Assembly: GCA_944323705.1 (NCBI GenBank)
Contig: CALUTM010000005.1
Span: 1-64,000 of the forward strand
DNA: 64,000 bases
Direction: 5' to 3'
Source: Candidatus Gastranaerophilales bacterium
Lineage (GTDB): Bacteria > Cyanobacteriota > Vampirovibrionia > Gastranaerophilales > Gastranaerophilaceae
Shown here: piece by piece, positions 24,347 to 33,300 of the stretch
Position numbering within the stretch: position 1 is the stretch's first letter
Layout: each line of letters starts with the position of its first letter
Made by a program: the position numbers and the translations under genes
Notes under the pieces: generated by a model
Told to the model about the DNA's origin: nothing
Seen by the model: the letters and a program-made list of their open reading frames with translations, nothing else
Databases searched by the model: none

Positions 24347-24985
24347 ATGGAAGTTGCAGAATTAAGATTAAAATCAGCATATCATACATTTGACCTTGAA
24401 TATGGTACAATCGGTAATTTGAAAGAAATAAAGAGCCGTGCCATAGAAGAAAGAGATGCTTTGGACAGATTGACTCAAGATATAGACGGCAACATTCAGG
24501 AACGTAATGAGTATATACTTGAAATAGAAGATATGCAATCGGAAATTCAAGAATTGCAGGATGCGTATACAGAGAATATAGCGTCAAATCAGGAACGGTA
24601 TTTAACTTTAAAAACCAAGGTTTTGGATGGTTCAATCACCGAGGAAGAAAAGAAAGAACTTGAAAATATAGAATCGGAAAGAAAGAGCTTGGGTGAAAAT
24701 ACCAAATCTGAAATTGAAGCTTTGAACGTATCGATAAGTACAGTTAATGAGAATGTATCAATTTCTGTTGACAGTATTGAGGAAGCGTATGGTGTTATAG
24801 GGGATACGGAAGACACAATTGAAGAATTGGGCGAATGGAATGAAAATTATAAATTAGGCAGCACTTATGGTACTATGTGGCATACTTCATATATTAGAGA
24901 TAACGAGGTTGTCATGGATGACTTAACGACGAAGTCCGACTCTTTAAGAGATAAAATTAAGAGTTATGTAAATTCGGATAAATAA
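24347..24985 (+). CDS. Coiled-coil protein of unknown function
   Basis: This acidic protein of about 212 residues is almost wholly helical, with heptad patterns from about residue 25 to 165 (for example LTQDIDGNIQERNEYILEIE and IESERKSLGENTKSEIEAL). It has no signal peptide and no hydrophobic segment. I prefer the ATG at 24347 because GAGGG lies 5 nt upstream. An ATG at 24335 is possible but would be almost leaderless after the TATTAT at 24321-24326. It is divergent from deoB. I do not recognise the family. Confidence 0.68.
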   Translation: MEVAELRLKSAYHTFDLEYGTIGNLKEIKSRAIEERDALDRLTQDIDGNIQERNEYILEIEDMQSEIQELQDAYTENIASNQERYLTLKTKVLDGSITEEEKKELENIESERKSLGENTKSEIEALNVSISTVNENVSISVDSIEEAYGVIGDTEDTIEELGEWNENYKLGSTYGTMWHTSYIRDNEVVMDDLTTKSDSLRDKIKSYVNSDK

Positions 24986-25067
24986 TTTTTGCGGAATAAA
25001 TATTTTTTCTCCTTGGTTTATGTTAATATTGGATAAAAGAACACTACAAAACTTAGGAGACATATAT

Positions 25068-25727
25068 ATGCAGGCAAGACGTGCGGCAAGAGAATTAGCA
25101 CTTATACTTTTTTCACAGTTTGATAAAGAGATTACCAAATATTCACGCAAGGATTTTGAGGATATAATGCTCAAGTCCGTAAGGATTCTTTCAAATTCGG
25201 CATCAGAGGATTTGAAACTGACCGTAGGGTCTTTGATTGATATAAAAGACAGCCTTGACACTTATGAGGCTGAGCATGAGTCAAATCTTTCAAGACCTTT
25301 GGGAGCAAAAAACAAACCCGTAAAAATTCCGATGACGGATGAGATGATAGCAAAAGTTGATACGATGTTGGATGTTGCGGAAAAAGCTATTTTGGCATTG
25401 GAAATTGCAGAGTTTGCAACACTTGAAAACCAATCCGAGGTAAAAAATTATACGGTTGAAATCGCGGAACAGTTCAAGCTTCATCATGATGATATTGATG
25501 CCGAAATTCAGAAATACTCAAAAGGTTGGGATATTTCAAGACTTGTTAAGATGGACAAAGATATTTTGAGAATAGCAATAACGGAACTTTTGTATACAAA
25601 AGGGGCTCCCCTTAAGGTTGTTGTTGACGAAGCCGTTGAACTCGCCAAAAAATATTCTACCGAGGACTCTTCATCGTTTATTAACGGAATTTTGGCAAAA
25701 GTTATTGTTGAGAACGGTTTAAGGTAG
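25068..25727 (+). CDS. nusB: Transcription antitermination/rRNA processing factor NusB
   Basis: NusB with NusE (S10) binds boxA RNA and promotes antitermination of rRNA operons. The N-terminus MQARRAARELALILFSQFDK and the C-terminal domain (WDISRLVKMDKDILRIAITE, then VVVDEAVELAKKYSTEDSSSF) are clear. About 80 extra residues in the middle give 219 in total, against about 140 in E. coli. Such long forms are known in cyanobacteria, which supports the lineage guess. I chose the ATG behind AGGAGA. ftsY follows 41 bp later. Confidence 0.92.
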   Translation: MQARRAARELALILFSQFDKEITKYSRKDFEDIMLKSVRILSNSASEDLKLTVGSLIDIKDSLDTYEAEHESNLSRPLGAKNKPVKIPMTDEMIAKVDTMLDVAEKAILALEIAEFATLENQSEVKNYTVEIAEQFKLHHDDIDAEIQKYSKGWDISRLVKMDKDILRIAITELLYTKGAPLKVVVDEAVELAKKYSTEDSSSFINGILAKVIVENGLR

Positions 25728-25768
25728 TATTATTTTTTCTTTAAAAAATAAATCCAAGGAGCGTTACT

Positions 25769-26671
25769 TTGTTTAATTTCTTTGACAAATTAAAAAATAC
25801 GGTCTCAAAAACGGCACAAGCACTGGTTGGTAATGTTACCGAGTCGGTTGGCGGTGAGGAGGAGTTTTCCGAGTTTGTACTTGATGATATGGAAGACACT
25901 CTGATAAGTGCCGATTTGGGGGTCGGATATGCGGCGGAATTGGTTGATAAACTCCGTTCGCAGAATAAAATCAAACCGTCGCAGGTTAAGGAGTATTTGT
26001 ACAATGAGTTTATGAAAACTCTTGATGCGGCGGGCTCTTGCCGTATGAATTATGAAGACGGAAAATTGAACATTTATTTTATAGCCGGAGTAAACGGAGC
26101 GGGCAAAACCACTTTAATCGGTAAATTGGCGTACAGGTTTAAACAAGAGGGCAAAAGAGTTTTGATTGCCGCGGGTGATACTTTTAGGGCGGCTGCGGAA
26201 GAGCAGGTTGATATTTGGTCCAAACGCTCCGAAGCGGATATTGTAAGGCGTGATAAGGCAGACCCTGCCTCAGTTGTGTATGAAGCTATACAAAAAGCAA
26301 GAAATGAACATTATGACGTTATTCTTGTTGATACGGCAGGAAGGCTTCAAAATAAATTTAATCTTATGGAAGAGCTTGCGAAAATAAAAAATGTAATTGA
26401 TAAGAATGCTCCCAATGAATTGAGAGAAAGCATACTTGTAATTGATGCAAATACGGGGCAGAACGGTTTGCAGCAGGCAAAAATTTTCAAAGAGTGTGTA
26501 AATTTGACAGCGGTAGCTCTGACAAAGCTTGACGGTTCGGCAAAGGGTGCTATTGTGCTTGCGATAGCAAAGGAGCTTTCGCTTCCCGTCAAACTTGCGG
26601 GTGTCGGCGAAAAAATGGAAGATTTGAAGGACTTTGACTCAAAAGAGTTCATAAATGCGTTGTTTGAATAG
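25769..26671 (+). CDS. ftsY: Signal recognition particle receptor FtsY
   Basis: FtsY is the GTPase receptor that docks SRP-ribosome complexes at the inner membrane. The NG domain is complete: the helical N domain in the first 95 residues, G1 GVNGAGKTTLIGKLA (about 107-121), the DTFRAAAEEQ insertion box (about 137-146), G3 DTAGRLQ (about 188-194) and G4 TKLDGSAKG (about 248-256). The acidic A domain is very short, as in many non-enteric bacteria. The start is a TTG placed 7 nt after AAGGAG. Confidence 0.96.
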   Translation: MFNFFDKLKNTVSKTAQALVGNVTESVGGEEEFSEFVLDDMEDTLISADLGVGYAAELVDKLRSQNKIKPSQVKEYLYNEFMKTLDAAGSCRMNYEDGKLNIYFIAGVNGAGKTTLIGKLAYRFKQEGKRVLIAAGDTFRAAAEEQVDIWSKRSEADIVRRDKADPASVVYEAIQKARNEHYDVILVDTAGRLQNKFNLMEELAKIKNVIDKNAPNELRESILVIDANTGQNGLQQAKIFKECVNLTAVALTKLDGSAKGAIVLAIAKELSLPVKLAGVGEKMEDLKDFDSKEFINALFE

Positions 26672-26699
26672 TAAAGAAGAGAAAATTCTCTAAAGTATT

Positions 26700-26715
26700 G
26701 CACAATAAATTGTGC
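26700..26715. repeat. 16-bp inverted repeat downstream of ftsY
   Basis: GCACAAT and ATTGTGC pair across two A bases. There is no T-run on either side, so it is more like an operator or a weak hairpin than an intrinsic terminator. Confidence 0.4.
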
Positions 26716-26823
26716 TAAATGTATTATGACAAATATATTATGCATGAGTTTATATTTTTTGTTGATTGGAAAATATATTGATGCATTGGGTTAAAAAGCA
26801 TGTTAGAATGTTTGAGGTGAATG

Positions 26824-26844
26824 GTGTGTGTGTGTGTGTGTGTG
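26824..26844. repeat. (GT)10 microsatellite
   Basis: A 21-nt run of alternating G and T lies about 80 bp upstream of an XRE regulator gene. Such runs are prone to slipped-strand length change. Confidence 0.85.
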
Positions 26845-26922
26845 GTCGACCCCGAGTGGATAACGAAAATATAGCTCTGTAATCGGTTAAGATTTATGTT
26901 TTATTACTTTAATCTATAAATT

Positions 26923-27237
26923 ATGATAAAGTACAAAGATTTATTGGCAAAAAGTTTGAAACGTTTAAGATGCCGTATGGGGCTTACACAAGAAAGGTTT
27001 GCAGAATTAATTGAGCTTTCTACGGATGGAGTAAGTAATATTGAAAATGGTAAATATGCACCGAAAGCGGATACGATAGACAATATATGTAAAGCTTTTA
27101 ATATTACGCCGTTTGATTTGCTTTTGCCGACTATAAACCAAGATGAAAATCTGTTGGATGAAATTATTTGCAAATTAAAATTGGCAGATAATGACAAACT
27201 GAGACGTATAAGTCAGATTATTGACCTAGTTAAATAA
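26923..27237 (+). CDS. XRE-family HTH transcriptional regulator
   Basis: This 104-residue Cro/C1-type regulator has its helix-turn-helix at about residues 10-62 (LKRLRCRMGLTQERFAELIE, then STDGVSNIENGKYAPKADTI, then FNITPFDLLLP). A short helical tail of about 35 residues could serve dimerisation. No ribosome-binding site precedes the ATG. A GT microsatellite lies upstream. The 3' end overlaps the convergent dapL by 12 bp. The targets are unknown. Confidence 0.9.
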   Translation: MIKYKDLLAKSLKRLRCRMGLTQERFAELIELSTDGVSNIENGKYAPKADTIDNICKAFNITPFDLLLPTINQDENLLDEIICKLKLADNDKLRRISQIIDLVK

Positions 27238-28395
27238 TTTTTCAAATCTCTGCATTGCTTCAATCGTATTTTCCCTTGAACCAAATGAGGTCAAACGGAA
27301 GTAACCCTCCCCGTTTCTGCCAAATCCTGCTCCGGGAGTGCCTACAATCTGTGCATTATTCAAAAGATAATCGAAAAATTCCCAAGAGTTCATGTTATTG
27401 GGACATTTTAACCAGATGTAGGGAGAATGTTTGCCGCCTACATGCCAAATATTACACCTGTTTAGGGTGTCCGATATTATTTTGGCATTGTCTTTATAGT
27501 AGTTAATATTTTCTTTAATCTCTTTTTGACCTTCTTCACTAAATACCGCTTCTGCACCTCTTTGTACAATATATGGTACACCGTTGAATTTGGTCGTTTG
27601 TCTGCGGAGCCACATCTTATTAAGTTTACCGAGGGAACGGGGAACAATTGTATAGCCGCATCTTGTTCCCGTAAATCCCGCGGTCTTGGAAAGAGAACAG
27701 AATTCGATTGCACACTCTTTTGCACCCTCGATTTCATAAATGCTTCTTGGCAGATTTTCATCCGATACAAAGCATTCATAGGCTGCATCAAAAAGAATTG
27801 CGGCTTTTCTTTCAAGTGCGTAACGGATCCATTCTACGAGTTGAGCCTTGTTATATACTGCACCTGTCGGGTTATTGGGCGAACAGATGTATATAATATC
27901 CGCGTTAATATCTTTATCTACTGTCGGAAGAAAATTATTCTCTTCGTTTGCGTTTGCAAAAATGACTTTTCTTCCTGCCATAATATTTGTGTCAACATAA
28001 ACAGGATAAACGGGGTCAGGAACAAGTACCGTATTATCCTTATCGAACAGGTCTAAAATGTTTCCCAAATCGCTCTTGGCACCGTCTGAAATAAATATTT
28101 CATCCAAATCAAGCTCTACGTTGCGATTCTGGTAATATTTTTGTACTTTTTCTCTCAAAAAGTCATATCCCTGCTCGGGACCGTAACCTCTGAATGTTGA
28201 TTGTACTCCCATTTCATCGACTGCTTTATGAAGGGCATCCGTAACTGCTTTACAAAGCGGAAGGGTTACGTCGCCGATTCCGAGACGTATAACTTTTTTG
28301 TCGGGATTTTTGGCGACAAAATCATTGACTTTGTGTGCTATTGTGGAAAACAAATAACTTTGTTCAAGATTTTCATAGTTTTTGTTTATGTTCAT
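27226..28395 (-). CDS. dapL: LL-diaminopimelate aminotransferase
   Basis: DapL makes LL-diaminopimelate directly from tetrahydrodipicolinate, for lysine and peptidoglycan synthesis. It is typical of cyanobacteria, chlamydiae, plants and some Firmicutes. The class I aminotransferase fold shows VIRLGIGDVTLPL at the N-terminus, ICSPNNPTGAVY near residue 172, FDAAYECF near 203, and the PLP-binding lysine in SLSKTAGFTGTRCG near 240. The length of 389 residues is somewhat shorter than many homologues (about 410). It supports a cyanobacteria-related host. Confidence 0.94.
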   Translation of the reverse strand: MNINKNYENLEQSYLFSTIAHKVNDFVAKNPDKKVIRLGIGDVTLPLCKAVTDALHKAVDEMGVQSTFRGYGPEQGYDFLREKVQKYYQNRNVELDLDEIFISDGAKSDLGNILDLFDKDNTVLVPDPVYPVYVDTNIMAGRKVIFANANEENNFLPTVDKDINADIIYICSPNNPTGAVYNKAQLVEWIRYALERKAAILFDAAYECFVSDENLPRSIYEIEGAKECAIEFCSLSKTAGFTGTRCGYTIVPRSLGKLNKMWLRRQTTKFNGVPYIVQRGAEAVFSEEGQKEIKENINYYKDNAKIISDTLNRCNIWHVGGKHSPYIWLKCPNNMNSWEFFDYLLNNAQIVGTPGAGFGRNGEGYFRLTSFGSRENTIEAMQRFEKLFN

Positions 28396-28424
28396 TTCAA
28401 TCTTTTCCTTTTCGCCCGTTCTCT

Positions 28425-28934
28425 TTACTGGTCGCTTTCCTCGTGTTTGCCCTTCATCATTTTTTCAAAGTCGGAGGGTTTAATATTTTGAATAAAGTCT
28501 TTGAACTCCTGAGCTTCTTCTTCATCTTTTGCGGAATCGGTTGATACCGAGCCGTTCATAAGAACATTTGCCGTAACGAATATCGGTGCGTCCGCCCTCA
28601 TTGCAACCGCAATGGCATCAGAAGGTCGGGCATCAATTTCCAGTGTGCCTTCGTTGTTTGTTATGAAAATAGTTGCATAATATGTCTCTTTTTCGACATC
28701 ATTTATTTCTACTTTTTCTACGGTATATCCTGTTTTTTCTATGATATTGGTTATTAAATCGTGAGTCATGGGTCTTGCAACAACAAGTCCTTCTATACAC
28801 CTTATGATTGCACTTGCTTCTGCCGAGCCAATCCATATCGGGAGAGCTTTTCTGTTATCCAAATCGTGGAGTACAACAATCGGGGAGTTTGTCCTGACAT
28901 CAAGTGCTATACCCATTACTTTCATCTCTATCAT
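28425..28934 (-). CDS. Bifunctional nuclease (BFN/DUF151) family protein
   Basis: The N-terminus MKVMGIALDVRTNSPIVVLHD and the PIWIGSAEASAI segment (near residue 35) are characteristic of the BFN family. These proteins have nuclease activity reported in some members and unknown roles in many bacteria. The length of 169 residues is normal, with an acidic tail. Start choice: ATG codons lie at 28934 and 28925. A TATAAT on this strand (28938-28943) is only 3 bp from the first, so the second may be the true start if that hexamer is the -10. Confidence 0.88.
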   Translation of the reverse strand: MIEMKVMGIALDVRTNSPIVVLHDLDNRKALPIWIGSAEASAIIRCIEGLVVARPMTHDLITNIIEKTGYTVEKVEINDVEKETYYATIFITNNEGTLEIDARPSDAIAVAMRADAPIFVTANVLMNGSVSTDSAKDEEEAQEFKDFIQNIKPSDFEKMMKGKHEESDQ

Positions 28935-29024
28935 ATTATTATACTGTCCCTCTTTAGTGTCCCTCTTTGAGTCTGTACCCTTGTTTTGTCGATTTTTACG
29001 TAAAACAAGAATGGCATTGAACTG

Positions 29025-29057
29025 ATTATATCATAAAACTAAATTATATGATATAAT
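29025..29057 (+). promoter_or_regulatory. nadK promoter with overlapping dyad
   Basis: ATTATATCAT at 29025-29034 and ATGATATAAT at 29048-29057 form a perfect 10-bp inverted repeat with a 13-bp spacer. The right arm contains an extended -10 (TG-A-TATAAT). The nadK ATG lies 7 bp after the -10, so the message is probably leaderless and repressible through the dyad. Confidence 0.6.
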
Positions 29058-29064
29058 CCTCTGT

Positions 29065-29844
29065 ATGAAAATTAATGTTGTTTATAATGTGGAAATAAGC
29101 GGGTATGAAAAAGTTCTTTCGATTCTTGAAGATACTTTGATTTCTCACAAAGTAGAATTCAAATCTTTTGATATATCCGCGATGGAAAAATTCGGTGATT
29201 TTACTTTTGTTATAGGCGGAGACGGAACGCTTATAAAAAGTGCAAAATTTTATTCCAAGTTTCAAATCCCGGTTCTCGGTGTAAATCTGGGCAGACTCGG
29301 TTTCTTGTCTCAAGCGGGGGTAAAGGATATTGATAATATGGTATCTTCCGTTATAAACGGAGATTACACCGTAGAGGACAGGATTATGCTTGAGTCCGAA
29401 AATTCCCTTGCTCTTAATGATTTTGTAATAAAGGGTTGTATACCTTCAAGAACTTCCAAGTTTTATTTGAAAATTAATGACAAATTCGTCTGTGACTATA
29501 TAGCGGACGGATTAATTGTTTCGACGCCGACGGGCTCTACAGCGTACGGGTTATCTGCGGGCGGACCTATCATTTATCCGACTCTGGATGCTTTTGTAAT
29601 TGTTCCTATTTGTCCGCATACATTGAATGTACGTCCTCTTGTGGTACCTTCGGGAGAAATAATAACCGTAAATACCGGAGATAAAATGCTCTCTGTTGCG
29701 GCTGACGGCGGAGAGAGTGCAGAGGTAAGCCGAATTTCGGTTAAGATTGCGGAAAGTAAAGCAAAATTGGCATTTTTGAATAATAATGGCTTTTACTCGG
29801 TTCTGAGGAATAAATTACATTGGGGAATATCACTTACGGACTAG
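29065..29844 (+). CDS. nadK: NAD kinase
   Basis: NadK phosphorylates NAD to NADP. The GGDGTLIKSA motif is at residues 51-60, LGVNLGRLGFLS follows near residue 78, and the substrate loop DGLIVSTPTGSTAYGLSAGG lies near residues 152-171. The length of 259 residues is slightly short, with a compact N-terminus. No ribosome-binding site is seen and the ATG is 7 bp downstream of a -10 hexamer, so translation is probably leaderless. Confidence 0.96.
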   Translation: MKINVVYNVEISGYEKVLSILEDTLISHKVEFKSFDISAMEKFGDFTFVIGGDGTLIKSAKFYSKFQIPVLGVNLGRLGFLSQAGVKDIDNMVSSVINGDYTVEDRIMLESENSLALNDFVIKGCIPSRTSKFYLKINDKFVCDYIADGLIVSTPTGSTAYGLSAGGPIIYPTLDAFVIVPICPHTLNVRPLVVPSGEIITVNTGDKMLSVAADGGESAEVSRISVKIAESKAKLAFLNNNGFYSVLRNKLHWGISLTD

Positions 29845-29925
29845 ATATTTCATCTAAAAAAATGAACTTTTATGCGTGTTTGTCGTTTATAATGTAGCAA
29901 GGGTGTTTAAAAGTAAACAGGACGG

Positions 29926-31476
29926 ATGAAATATATTAAGTTTCTTTTGCTTGTATTCTGCCTGTTGGCAGGTTTACGGGTTCAGGCAATACAGAATATA
30001 AAAATTGAACAGAATGCGGTTTTGGGGCTTAATGACTGTATCAGAATAGCCCTGAATAACAGTCCTGTCGTAAGAAGTTCAATTTTGAACCTTGATATAG
30101 CCAAGTCCTCTGTAGGTGTGGCAAAGTCCGCATATTTCCCGAGTTTAACTCTCGGGGCAAGTTATCGTCAAAGCTTTGGTGAAAGAAGCCATAACTACGG
30201 AAGTTATCAGACAAGGACATTGCCCGGATTTGACGCATCTCTTTCGCAGCTTTTGTGGAATTTCGGAAGAACCGATGCAAATATCAGGATGGAAAAGTTT
30301 AATAAAATTGCGGCGGAATTCGATTTTGACGAAACCGTACTTACTACCATATTTAATGTAAAACTCCAATATTACGGGGTTTTAGCCGCCCGTTCTTTGA
30401 TGGAGGTTGCAAGACTTAATGTACAGATAAATGAAAGAAACTACCAGAGGACATTGGCATATTTTGACGAGGGGCTGCGTTCGAAAATAGATTTGGTGAA
30501 TGCGGAAGTCAATTTGAGTGATTCCAAAATATCGCTTGTAAATGCGGAAAATACCTATAAAAATGCCATTGTAAGCCTTAATAATTCCATGTATGTTGCC
30601 TATGCTCCCGAATACAGTATTCAAAATACCGAAACCTTTAATTTGGGAAACCCTTATGTGCCGATGAGTTTAACCAATATTGAAAACTATAAGAAACTCC
30701 TCCAACTGCCCGAGGATATAACGGATGCGGTGTATGCGGTTAAGGCGGAAAAAAGCGATGTTTTGAAGGATTATGTTTTTGAAAAATACCCTTATACGTT
30801 TGAAAAATCGGTTACGATAGCCAAAGAAAACAGACCGGACTTAAAAGCCCTCAATAATACGGTTAAGGCAATGAAGCAGTATGTTCTTCTGACTAAACGT
30901 CAGTACTTCCCCGAGCTTAGAGGAGGCGTGGGCTACAGTTTTGCAAATAATCGGAATTATGCCGACAGCGGTATGAATGTTTCTTTGAATTTGAGTACTA
31001 CGTTCAATATGATGCAGGTAAAACATGAAGTTGATATTGCCAATTCCCAATTAAACCTTGCAAAAACCGAGGTTGATTTACTAAACCAAAATTTATACTT
31101 TGATATTCAGAGTGCATATATTGATATGATTCAGTTGGAAAAACAAATTCCGCTCCTTGAGACAAAGGTAAGACAAACTCTTGAGAATTTGGAACTTGCG
31201 GACGGTCGGTATGCGGTCGGGCTGGGTGATTATATCCAATTGCAGGATGCAAGGGTTAATTATAATACCGCACAAAGCTCTTATGTTCAGGCAGTGTATA
31301 ACTATAATGTCGCCCGTGCAACCCTTGAAAGACAAATTGCCCTGCCGCAGGAGGAAACTTTAACCGTCGAGGATGTTAAGGATTACCAAAAAGATTTAAA
31401 AAAGCAGGAAGAGCAGGCAAAAAAAGAAGCTAAAGCCGCCCAAAAGAAAATAAAAACCAAGAAGGATAATGTATGA
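29926..31476 (+). CDS. TolC-family outer-membrane efflux protein
   Basis: This outer-membrane channel belongs to a tripartite export system. It has a signal peptide (about residues 1-22, ending in VQA) and two OEP repeats: the first from about residue 30 (LGLNDCIRIALNNSPVVRSS) to about 220, the second from about 290 (KSVTIAKENRPDLKAL) to about 480. Long coiled helices lie between the strands. A lysine-rich tail of about 30 residues follows. It overlaps the adaptor gene by 4 bp (ATGA). No inner-membrane pump follows. A paralogue lies at 47863-49341. Confidence 0.93.
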   Translation: MKYIKFLLLVFCLLAGLRVQAIQNIKIEQNAVLGLNDCIRIALNNSPVVRSSILNLDIAKSSVGVAKSAYFPSLTLGASYRQSFGERSHNYGSYQTRTLPGFDASLSQLLWNFGRTDANIRMEKFNKIAAEFDFDETVLTTIFNVKLQYYGVLAARSLMEVARLNVQINERNYQRTLAYFDEGLRSKIDLVNAEVNLSDSKISLVNAENTYKNAIVSLNNSMYVAYAPEYSIQNTETFNLGNPYVPMSLTNIENYKKLLQLPEDITDAVYAVKAEKSDVLKDYVFEKYPYTFEKSVTIAKENRPDLKALNNTVKAMKQYVLLTKRQYFPELRGGVGYSFANNRNYADSGMNVSLNLSTTFNMMQVKHEVDIANSQLNLAKTEVDLLNQNLYFDIQSAYIDMIQLEKQIPLLETKVRQTLENLELADGRYAVGLGDYIQLQDARVNYNTAQSSYVQAVYNYNVARATLERQIALPQEETLTVEDVKDYQKDLKKQEEQAKKEAKAAQKKIKTKKDNV

Positions 31477-32645
31477 AGATATTGGAAATATTAAAAAGTA
31501 TGCCTAAAAAGCAGTTATTACTTTTGTTACTGATAATATTTATTGTCTTAGTAATTGTTTCAAGCTTTTTAAATAACAGAACGGAATATGAAACTGCTAC
31601 GATAAAAAGACGGACGATTACTCAGGTCGTAGAGGCTTCCGGTACGATAAATCCGGTCAACACGGTCTCTGTAGGTTCAACGGTTTCGGGGCTTATCAGT
31701 GCAATATATGTGGACTTTAACTCCAAAGTTACAAAAGGGCAGCTTCTTGCGGAAATCGACCCCAGAACTTTCCAGGCTACGGTCGATCAGAATTTGGCAT
31801 CCATGAATTCCGCTCAGGCAGATTTGGATAACCGTCAGGCAGCATTTGAGATGAGTGCAAAAACATTAAGAAGGTATCAAAATCTTTATGCAAGAAGTTT
31901 TATCCCCAAATCGGAATTGGATCAGGCGGAGGCGGATTATAAGGCTAATTTGGCACAGGTTAATGCGGCTAAGGCAAGGATTAATCAGACAAGGGCTCAG
32001 TATAATCAGTCTCTGGTAAATCTGAATTATACCAAAATCACCGCTCCTGTTGACGGAATGATTATATCACGTGAAATTGACCTCGGACAGCCTGTTGCGG
32101 CAAGCTTTCAGGCACCTGAACTTTTTACGATTGCACAAGATTTGGAGAAGATGCAAATAGAGGTTAATGTCTCCGAAGCGGATATCGGGGAAGTGAAAGA
32201 AGGACAGGATGTTACTTATACACTTGACGGATATCCGAACAGCGTTTTTAACGGGAAGGTTACTCAGGTTAGAATTTCACCGACAACCGTTTCAAATGTT
32301 GTTACCTATTCGGTTATAGTAACGGTTGATAACAGTGAATTGAAACTTAAGCCCGGTATGACTGCGAATGTTTCAATTATTACCGCAAAAAATGAAGATG
32401 TTCTTGCGGTACCAAATATTGCTTTAAAATTTACTCCGCAAACCGACGGAAAAAAATACAAGACCCAGGGCTTGTGGGTGAAAGACGGATTGAAAATTTC
32501 AAGAGTCGATATCAAAACCGGGGCAAGCGACGACTCTTATACCGAAGTAATCGGTGATAATATATACGAAGGTGAAAGGGTGCTGGTTGGTATTAAAAAA
32601 GGTAAAAAGAAGAAGACCCAAGAAATGCGACCGCCAAGATTATAA
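31473..32645 (+). CDS. Periplasmic adaptor (HlyD/MacA-type membrane fusion protein)
   Basis: The adaptor links an inner-membrane transporter to TolC. An N-terminal membrane anchor (about residues 12-32) precedes a biotinyl-lipoyl domain (VEASGTINPVNTVSVGSTVS). An alpha-helical hairpin covers about residues 105-185. The second lipoyl half (NYTKITAPVDGMII) and a beta-barrel with the APELFTIAQDLEKMQIEVNV signature follow. This resembles MacA/RND-type adaptors. The usual partner ABC or RND permease is absent; a terminator ends the unit 5 bp later, so the pump must be encoded elsewhere. Confidence 0.92.
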   Translation: MKILEILKSMPKKQLLLLLLIIFIVLVIVSSFLNNRTEYETATIKRRTITQVVEASGTINPVNTVSVGSTVSGLISAIYVDFNSKVTKGQLLAEIDPRTFQATVDQNLASMNSAQADLDNRQAAFEMSAKTLRRYQNLYARSFIPKSELDQAEADYKANLAQVNAAKARINQTRAQYNQSLVNLNYTKITAPVDGMIISREIDLGQPVAASFQAPELFTIAQDLEKMQIEVNVSEADIGEVKEGQDVTYTLDGYPNSVFNGKVTQVRISPTTVSNVVTYSVIVTVDNSELKLKPGMTANVSIITAKNEDVLAVPNIALKFTPQTDGKKYKTQGLWVKDGLKISRVDIKTGASDDSYTEVIGDNIYEGERVLVGIKKGKKKKTQEMRPPRL

Positions 32646-32674
32646 AAAAAAAGCGGCATTGCCGCTTTTTTTTA
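32644..32674. terminator. Bidirectional terminator
   Basis: A short stem (AGCGGC, ATT loop, GCCGCT) is flanked by an A-run on the left and a T-run on the right. It serves the adaptor gene and the convergent minus-strand gene, whose stop codon lies within the T-run. Confidence 0.88.
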
Positions 32675-33157
32675 ATCTTTCTTTGCCGTATCTTCGGATT
32701 TAACTTTTTCATCCGATTTGGTCTCAGGCTTAGTTTCAGGCTTAGTTTCAGGTTTAGTTTCTGTTTTTTGAGCCTTTTTAGATTTTTTTGATTTAAATAT
32801 TCCTTTTATTTTTGCCCAAAGACCTTTTTTCGTCGGCTTTGATTCTAACTGTTGTATTTTTGCGTTAGCATTATCTAATTGGCTTTGCAGAGCTTCTTTT
32901 TCTGACATTAAACTTTCTGCTTGTTTTTTAAGGTTTTTAACTTCTTTATGTTTTACCGCAAAACCGATTCCTCCAACGATTGCCAATGCCAAAGCCGTGT
33001 AGCCCAACATGTTTGAAGAGGCTTTCTTCTTTTCTTCAATTTCGGGCTCATAAACCATAGGGATTGAAGAATAATCTTCATAACCTTGAATTTGGTTTTG
33101 ATTTTGCGGAACGGTCATTGCTGTTGTTCCTACGTTTTTAATCGGTTCCATACACAT
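32672..33157 (-). CDS. Membrane-anchored coiled-coil protein with lysine/KPET-rich tail
   Basis: This is a 161-residue protein of unknown function. A disordered N-terminal 45 residues is followed by one transmembrane helix (MLGYTALALAIVGGIGFAV, about 48-66), a coiled coil (about 70-105; LKKQAESLMSEKEALQSQL), and a highly charged tail with three KPET repeats. It could be a structural membrane protein. Two ATG codons two codons apart could both serve; GCAGGT fits the second. An AATTGTTACAATT motif lies about 97 bp upstream. Confidence 0.68.
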   Translation of the reverse strand: MCMEPIKNVGTTAMTVPQNQNQIQGYEDYSSIPMVYEPEIEEKKKASSNMLGYTALALAIVGGIGFAVKHKEVKNLKKQAESLMSEKEALQSQLDNANAKIQQLESKPTKKGLWAKIKGIFKSKKSKKAQKTETKPETKPETKPETKSDEKVKSEDTAKKD

Positions 33158-33242
33158 ACCTGCTTTCTATAAAATTTTCTTCACTAACATTCTTATACTC
33201 TTATAAAACACCTGAGGATAAAAAATTGCTTAATTGAATGAT

Positions 33243-33266
33243 AATTGTAAAGAAATTGTTACAATT
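33243..33266. promoter_or_regulatory. AATTGTTACAATT motif within a larger inverted repeat
   Basis: AATTGTAA (33243-33250) and TTACAATT (33259-33266) form an 8-bp inverted repeat. The right part is an exact reverse complement of the AATTGTAACAATT motif seen upstream of deoB and after the recombinase gene. It lies in the gap between mutL and the minus-strand gene starting at 33157. Confidence 0.5.
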
Positions 33267-33300
33267 AAAGAATGCGGAAAAATTATTATTCTCTCACATT

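Noticed and set aside
24318-24635. 105-codon minus-strand ORF under the coiled-coil gene
   Set aside because: No ribosome-binding site, and its composition reads as the complement of helical coding sequence.
27526-28056. 176-codon ORF antisense to dapL
   Set aside because: dapL is unmistakable. The antisense frame is rich in Cys, Phe and Ile with no motif.
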